From Nocardiopsis sp. JB363 (GTDB taxonomy: Bacteria; Actinomycetota; Actinomycetes; Streptosporangiales; Streptosporangiaceae): a stretch of DNA of 64,000 nucleotides. Made by a program: the position numbers and the translations under genes. Positions 59,255 to 64,000 of this stretch are shown here, in pieces. Under the pieces are notes generated by a model. That model was not told the origin of the DNA. It saw nothing but the letters and a program-made list of their open reading frames with translations, and did no database searches. The DNA lies in NCBI RefSeq assembly GCF_900143625.1, contig NZ_FRFF01000103.1, positions 124,001-188,000 on the forward strand. Reading direction: 5' to 3'. Within the stretch, counting starts at the first letter, position 1, and every line of letters starts with the position of its first letter.

Positions 59255-60154
59255 ATGACCGTGACACCGCTTGAACACGACGCCGGACTGCTTCCCCGGG
59301 CGGACGCCGAAACCTACGCCGACTGGTTCGCCTGCCTGGCCGAACCCACCCGCGTTCGCCTGCTGCACGTCATCGCGACCACCCCGGGCTCCATCAGTGT
59401 GGGGGCGCTCGCCGAGACGGTGAATATCCGTCAGCCCACCGTCTCCCACCACCTGCGCAAGCTCGCCGATGTGGGTTTCGTGACCCTGACCAAGGTCGGT
59501 ACCTCCACCCGGGTCGCGATCAACCCGGACTGCTGCACCGGCCTACCGCACGCCGCCGACGTCGTCATGGGTGTTCTCAACGCTCGCCCCTGCTGCCCCA
59601 CCGACCTGCCCGAAGACGTCACCACCCGCCCCATGGTCGACGCCGACCTGGACACGGTCCGCGAGATCTACGCCCAGGGCATCGCCACCGGTGAGGCCAC
59701 CTTCGAGACCGAGGTCCCCGAAGTCGAAGCCCTCAAGGAGAAGTGGATACCGGAACACCGCTGGGTCGCCGAGGCCGAGGACGAAGTGATCGGGTGGGCG
59801 GCCGCCGCTCCCGTATCCACCCGTGAGGCCTACGCCGGGGTGGCCGAGACCTCCGTGTACATCGCCGAGACCGCGCGTGGTCGTGGCGTGGGCAAGGCCC
59901 TGCTCTACCGCCAGGTCACCGAGGCTGACGCGGGCGGACTGTGGACGTTGCAGAACTCGATCTTCCCCGAGAACCGGGCCAGCCTGGCTCTGCACCACCA
60001 AGCGGGCTTCCGTACGGTCGGGGTCCGGGAACGCATCGCCCGGTTGCACGGACGCTGGCGCGACACCGTCCTGTTGGAACGGCGCCAAGGCGCGGGGATG
60101 GGCACGGGAGCAGCGGCCTCCTGCGGTGACGACGCGGACCGCGCAACCGTGTGA
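59255..60154 (+). CDS. ArsR regulator fused to an ArsN1/phosphinothricin-type N-acetyltransferase
   Basis: 299 residues. Residues ~20-95 are an ArsR winged helix (WFACLAEPTRVRLLHVIATT, VNIRQPTVSHHLRKLADVGFVTL) followed by Cys pairs CC93-94 and CC113-114, likely As(III) ligands. From ~122 a GNAT of the PAT/ArsN1 type: VREIYAQGIATGEATFETEVPEV, EVIGWAAAAPVSTREAYAGVAETSVYIAE, TARGRGVGKALL, WTLQNSIFPENRASLALHHQAGFRTVG. ArsN1 acetylates arsinothricin or phosphinothricin. A fused sensor and resistance enzyme would tie acetyltransferase level to arsenical exposure. ATG at 59255. Confidence 0.88.
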   Translation: MTVTPLEHDAGLLPRADAETYADWFACLAEPTRVRLLHVIATTPGSISVGALAETVNIRQPTVSHHLRKLADVGFVTLTKVGTSTRVAINPDCCTGLPHAADVVMGVLNARPCCPTDLPEDVTTRPMVDADLDTVREIYAQGIATGEATFETEVPEVEALKEKWIPEHRWVAEAEDEVIGWAAAAPVSTREAYAGVAETSVYIAETARGRGVGKALLYRQVTEADAGGLWTLQNSIFPENRASLALHHQAGFRTVGVRERIARLHGRWRDTVLLERRQGAGMGTGAAASCGDDADRATV

Positions 60155-60614
60155 ACGCGTCGCCCGACCAGACCCGAGGCGGCTTCACTCGCACACCTGT
60201 ACTTACCGGACCACACCGAGCGGCTACCCCTTCGGTGCGAAGGTGGGGGTATGTGATCGTAGACGCCTGGACGAGCGGGCCATCGCCCAGTTCGAAATCC
60301 AGGACATCCCGCGCCGTCTACGGTGCTGTCCGCACAAGGCTGGTGAGATCACCCGCGCTGTCCTCATGCTTCAGCTCAGAGGTCGAGGCGATGGTCGCGA
60401 TACTTCTGGATCGGCCGAGGTCACTGGTTTGGCTCCGGTGCGTCAGCCGGTACCGGGGAGCACACCAGGAGTTCCAGGGGAGACTCCAATCGCAGGTGAG
60501 GATACGGGTCCACCCGTCCTGGCCTGGGGTTTCCTTCTGGTCGGGGTGCGTGGACCATCGGATCAAAGGCTCGGATTCGTGTTGGTGATGGTCGGCCGAT
60601 GAAGTGCGACGGGC
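60155..60614. other. Intergenic region without a supported gene
   Basis: Between the ArsR-ArsN fusion and the GNAT gene. Frames are broken and codon use differs from neighbours. I could not identify remnants of a known element. Confidence 0.4.
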
Positions 60615-61142
60615 TCAAGTGCTGTGGTCGGACAAGGGGGCGCGAGCCATGCGCATGTTCGGGAGCTTGCCCTGCCAGAGATGCTGCTCGCCAGTGACCT
60701 TGAAACCGTGATGTCGGTAGAAACGGATGGCCCCCTCGTTGTAGGCCGTCACCCACAGGTGCATGGGCACATCTCCGGCCCAGCCGAGAAACATCCCCAT
60801 CAGCCGACCGCCGAGGCCTTCTCCTTGAGCCTTGCGAAGGAGGTACATCGGTCCGAGGTTGACCACTTCCTCTTCCCGGCGTCCGCACAGAAAGCCGACG
60901 ATCTCACCTTGGCGCCGCACGACGCGGCAGAAGTATCGATCAGGCTGGTGCGCGGCACGGACGATGAACTCCTGCCACTGAGCGATTCCCTCAGATGTGG
61001 CGACAGAACCACGATGTTCGCGAATCCATGCTTCGTCGATCCCCGCTTCCTTGTTCGGATAGCTCTGCAACCAAGCGGTCAACAGCACCCGGGCGATCTC
61101 CGGTGCGTCATCCACATGAGGGCTATTGATCACGTGATCCAC
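60615..61142 (-). CDS. GNAT family N-acetyltransferase
   Basis: 175 residues: IARVLLTAWLQSYPNKEAGIDEAWI, a central RQGEIVGFLCGRREEEV, the strand-to-acetyl-CoA loop LGPMYLLRKAQGEGLGGRLMGMFLGWA and MHLWVTAYNEGAIRFYRHHGFKVTGE. This is the RimI-like small-molecule or protein N-acetyltransferase plan; substrate not deducible. The GTG at 61142 has GGAGGAG eight bases before it; the frame is open further upstream without similarity. Neighbours suggest no partner. Confidence 0.85.
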   Translation of the reverse strand: MDHVINSPHVDDAPEIARVLLTAWLQSYPNKEAGIDEAWIREHRGSVATSEGIAQWQEFIVRAAHQPDRYFCRVVRRQGEIVGFLCGRREEEVVNLGPMYLLRKAQGEGLGGRLMGMFLGWAGDVPMHLWVTAYNEGAIRFYRHHGFKVTGEQHLWQGKLPNMRMARAPLSDHST

Positions 61143-61488
61143 AGATCGAACTCCTCCCGGCTCACGCCAAGGCCCGCAGGGGCGGCCATCGCGGTTCGCG
61201 GGCAGGCACGGGAGCCCCCGACCCGAGCGAGTGAAGACACACTCGTGCCGCACCGCACGGGTTCGACGAAACGCGCGACTTCCGAGGGTCGAAGCCGTCC
61301 ACCGACTTTCGTCGATGACAGCCCGTCCCCGGGCACCGAAGGGCCCTACTATCGCCACCCCCGATTTCGTCAGCGGGGTGGATCCGCCCGCGGCGCTCCC
61401 CTCACTACATTGCCTTCCAAGCGCCGACCGATGACCGGTCCCGGCCGTGGATACGAGGCCAGCGGCCCGAACAAGCAAGGAATGTGCA
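61143..61488. other. Intergenic region before the secreted peptidase
   Basis: No gene supported in the 346 bp between the GNAT start and the peptidase start. Nothing with clear promoter spacing was identified. Confidence 0.4.
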
Positions 61489-63081
61489 GTGGAAACAGCG
61501 AACATATTGACGGGTGCGGGAGCCGCCGTGGTCACGACCGGCCTCGCGCTCTCCCTGACCGGCGCGCTACCGGTCTCCTTCGCCGAGGACCGACACGAGC
61601 CCATCAAGGATCGGGCACTGGTCGCCTTCCACGACCAGGACGTGGAATGGGAAGAGTGCGAAGACTTCTACCTCACCGGTCTCGACTGCGCGACGGTGGA
61701 GGTCCCGCTCGACTACGGCGCGCCCGAGGGCGAACGGATCGACGTGGGGGTGAGCCGCCGGCCCGCCCAGGGCGACGAGAAAGAGCGACAGGGTGTCCTG
61801 TTCACCAACCCGGGCGGACCCGGTGCGACCGGGCGTATAACCGCGGACGAGATCGGCTCCACCCCGCTCGGTCAGGCCTACGACGTCATCGGCATGGATC
61901 CGCGAGGTCTGGGCGCCTCGACCTGGCTCGACTGTGAAGTCGACCCTCCCGTCCTGGACACGCACCCCACCGACGAGGAGATCGAGCAGATCTTCGACCA
62001 GCGGCGTCAGTACGCCGAGTCGTGCGACGAGGCCGAGAGCGACCAGCGGCCCCACTTCACCACCGCCAACACCGCCCGCGACATGGATGTCGTCCGCGCG
62101 GTGTTGGGGGAGGAGCGGATCGACTACATCGGCGCTTCCTACGGCACCTACCTGGGCGCGGTCTACGGAACTCTCTTCCCCGAGCGGCTCGACCGTGCCG
62201 TGCTCGACTCGGCCGTCGACCCCGACGGGGTCTGGCGCGAGAACTTCTTGGCCCAGGCCCGGGCCACGACCGACAACGTCGAGCGCTACACGGACTGGTT
62301 GGCCGATCGTGACGACGAGTTCGGTCTCGGGGCTACGCGAGAGGAGGTCGTCCGCTCGTTCGAACAGACCTCCGAGCGGCTCCGGGAGGAGCCCCGGGAA
62401 GCCGAGAACGGGATGATCTACGACGAGGACTACTTCCGCAGCCTGGTGGGCATCTCGGCCGATGACCAGGGGGCCTGGGACGAGTCGGCCCTGGTGTTCG
62501 AGGCCCTGGTCGAGGAGACCCCCCTTCCGGAGGCTCCCGAGACCCCGGGGGACCCCGACATGCCGATGCCACCGGAGGACCCGGAGGAGGCAGAGGAACA
62601 GCTGGAGCGGTTGGACGGCCCTCCCCACCTGCTCTGGGCGATCCACTGCGAGGCCGAGTGGCCCACGGATCCGGATCAGTACCGGGCTGACATGCGCGAG
62701 TTCCGGGACGCCCACGCCTTCGGCCCGGCGGCGACGCAGGCCGGACCACCGGTGTGCATGTTCGCCGAAGAGCAGCCGACCGAGCCCGCCGTCGACCTGA
62801 CCCGTGAGTGGGAGACCCCGGCGCTCGTCATCGCCGGCGAGTTCGACTCGAAGACCCCCTATCAAGGCGCGGCCAACATGGCCGACCGGCTCGACAGCCC
62901 GCTGTTGACCGTCGTCGACGACGGTCGCCACGTCTTCTACGGCTCCTCCGTCTCAGACCCCGAAGGGGAACCGCTGTACCCGTGCGTGGCCGAGATGGTG
63001 GAGGCCTACCTCCTCGACGGCCAGGACCCGCAGGACACCAGCTGCCACGACCGTCCCCGACCGGGTGAGGACACGCCCTAG
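61489..63081 (+). CDS. Secreted alpha/beta hydrolase, tripeptidyl aminopeptidase (TAP) type
   Basis: 530 residues. A signal peptide (hydrophobic AAVVTTGLALSLTGALPV, cleavage after SFA). Hydrolase domain: EVPLDYGAPEGERIDVGVSRRPA, LFTNPGGPGATG, DVIGMDPRGLGAST, nucleophile in YIGASYGTYLGAVYGTLFPER and a TAP-like C-terminal part (HCEAEWP, PALVIAGEFDSKTPYQGAANMA, DDGRHVFYG). These are S33-type exopeptidases of actinomycetes. GTG at 61489 with AAGGA. A proline-rich acidic insert (~344-380) is lineage-specific. Confidence 0.9.
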   Translation: METANILTGAGAAVVTTGLALSLTGALPVSFAEDRHEPIKDRALVAFHDQDVEWEECEDFYLTGLDCATVEVPLDYGAPEGERIDVGVSRRPAQGDEKERQGVLFTNPGGPGATGRITADEIGSTPLGQAYDVIGMDPRGLGASTWLDCEVDPPVLDTHPTDEEIEQIFDQRRQYAESCDEAESDQRPHFTTANTARDMDVVRAVLGEERIDYIGASYGTYLGAVYGTLFPERLDRAVLDSAVDPDGVWRENFLAQARATTDNVERYTDWLADRDDEFGLGATREEVVRSFEQTSERLREEPREAENGMIYDEDYFRSLVGISADDQGAWDESALVFEALVEETPLPEAPETPGDPDMPMPPEDPEEAEEQLERLDGPPHLLWAIHCEAEWPTDPDQYRADMREFRDAHAFGPAATQAGPPVCMFAEEQPTEPAVDLTREWETPALVIAGEFDSKTPYQGAANMADRLDSPLLTVVDDGRHVFYGSSVSDPEGEPLYPCVAEMVEAYLLDGQDPQDTSCHDRPRPGEDTP

Positions 63082-63092
63082 CCGCGACGCGG

Positions 63093-63607
63093 TCAACAGT
63101 CCCCGTGGCGGATGCTGCCCCGACGAGTAGCGGGCCTGAGCCTGTACCGGCCCATGTTCATGCAGAGGCCTCTTCTCGCAACGCGGTTATCAGTTGCGGG
63201 GCCTCGGAGATCTTCGAGGTCAACAATGTTCTCGATCTGCGTGCGGTCGGCGTTGGTCAGGTCCCCTAACCGCAGGTCCGTCTCCTCGATCGGATGGGAG
63301 AGATTGATTCCCCCTATGTCGGTGGGAATCCCCTGGTAGACCGCTACGGTCTCCCGTCTTCGGGGTCGGTATCCACGACCTGAGCGGTGTGGAAACCCCC
63401 GACCCGCCGTGCGGCGTCGGCCTCGCGGGCGAAGCGGGCGCGAAAGCCTTCCTCGGAGGCGAACTCGGGTCGAATGACCTTGATGAGGAGCTTGCGCCCG
63501 GACGGGGTGCGGGCAAGGTGGACCTGGCCCATACCGCCGGTGCCCAAGCGTGCGGTCAGCCGGTACTTACCCACGTGCAGGGGGTCGGTGGGGTGAAGGG
63601 GGTCCAC
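63093..63607 (-). pseudogene. Remnant joining a Ser/Thr kinase N-lobe to a PP2C/PstP tail
   Basis: Reading down the minus strand, 63607-63344 encodes a kinase N-lobe start: YRLTARLGTGGMGQVHLA with the glycine loop, LIKVIRPEF with the ATP lysine and FAREADAARRV, then a stop after EDGRP. In the next frame from ~63350, an open frame reads ETVAVYQGIPTDIGGINL, then PIEETDLRLGDL and a run like the C-terminal tail of PstP-type phosphatases (YRGI...L...EETD...L). The kinase C-lobe and the PP2C core are missing. It looks like a deletion fusion with a frame change, a dead copy. Confidence 0.55.
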
Positions 63608-63666
63608 GGTGCCGGCCCTTTTGTCAGGAGTGTGATCAGAGAGCCTGTTGGGTCGCCGTTGATGTT

Positions 63667-63999
63667 TCAGGAAAGGAGGGGCTCTGACACGTCGTCACCG
63701 GGGTGGATCCGAACAAGGGCCGGAGGGTTCTCTTTCCACGCCATCTGATTGTGGCGTGGGAATCGGATCCAGGCCAGCGCCCGCGCCCGGCGCCGGTCGA
63801 GTGCGAGCAGACTGCGCACGCCCGGCGCGAATGCCGCCGGCCCCTGCCGGGTAGCCGCGCGCAGTCGTCGCCAGCGCCGTGAATGCGTCCGGTGGCTGCG
63901 CTCGGTCACCCGCCGCCCCCGGGTGTTCTGCCCGTTGCGGGCCTCCTGCGGAGTGGCGTCGATCATCAACACATGCAGCTCGTACCGGCGGAGTCGGCA
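63667..63999 (-). CDS. Partial hypothetical ORF at the window edge
   Basis: Open from the window end, so its start lies outside unless the ATG at 63972 is used. The product is very basic and arginine-rich (RRRALAWIRFPRHNQMAWKENPPAL) and resembles nothing I can name. An 8-bp inverted repeat (63736-63743 with 63752-63759) lies inside it. It may be part of a degraded mobile or replication element, or simply a GC-driven open frame. Confidence 0.3.
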   Translation of the reverse strand, partial: CRLRRYELHVLMIDATPQEARNGQNTRGRRVTERSHRTHSRRWRRLRAATRQGPAAFAPGVRSLLALDRRRARALAWIRFPRHNQMAWKENPPALVRIHPGDDVSEPLLS

Positions 64000-64000
64000 G

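Noticed and set aside
60155..60614. Possible transposase remnant between the ArsR-ArsN and GNAT genes
   Set aside because: No transposase motif, inverted terminal repeat or target duplication could be seen.

Overview
The window is high-GC actinomycete chromosome. Codons end almost uniformly in G or C, GTG and TTG starts are common, and terminators are GC-rich hairpins without T-tracts. The gene set (long-form argininosuccinate synthase, GH6 cellulase behind a perfect CelR palindrome, snapalysin, DUF6153, AraC/TetR regulators) points to the Nocardiopsaceae (Nocardiopsis, Streptomonospora or Thermobifida type). The genus is inferred. I saw no tRNA, rRNA, CRISPR array, complete insertion sequence or phage module.

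Layout. 1-16 kb: regulators (AraC tail, two TetR), two SAM methyltransferases, an SdsA-type alkylsulfatase, GNATs, an oxidoreductase, hydrolases, a BenE transporter and an MhuD-like haem monooxygenase with a degenerate iron box. 16-28 kb: an SDR, the GH6 cellulase with CelR operator and 5'UTR hairpin, an MFS exporter behind a 19-codon leader ORF, an orphan MetQ lipoprotein, a DUF6153/DUF305/hydrolase operon, a MarR-S41 protease fusion and a secreted GHL10 hydrolase. 28-31 kb: a lone Cas6e-like gene whose catalytic His appears to be Trp, divergent from a PP2C phosphatase and an Rnl5-type RNA ligase. 31-38 kb: an SSS/anmK/SSS operon, argG with an ARG box, RidA and a Fur-family regulator. 38-45 kb: a Cys-containing regulator facing a DUF2249-cupin protein, a BASS transporter facing a LysR regulator, and several small or regulatory genes.

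45-48 kb holds the most intriguing cluster. Four overlapping genes encode a HemK2-like methyltransferase, a CDGSH iron-sulfur protein, a haem-oxygenase-like diiron oxidase (HDO) and an EgtD-family methyltransferase. The HDO has six candidate metal ligands with the same spacing as I recall for SznF. The cluster looks like a small-molecule or amino-acid modification operon I cannot assign to a known pathway.

48-54 kb: snapalysin, a virginiamycin B lyase with its catalytic residues, a secreted transglycosylase-like protein, a zinc alcohol dehydrogenase and a LysR/SDR pair. 55.7-60.2 kb is an arsenic locus: arsC, arsR, acr3, a flavoprotein with three Cys-Cys pairs and an ArsR-ArsN fusion, the last two diverging from a 46-bp near-perfect palindrome. 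60-64 kb: a GNAT, a TAP-type secreted peptidase, a kinase/PP2C remnant and an unidentified partial ORF at the edge.

All calls come from reading the sequence. Family comparisons are from memory, not from searches.
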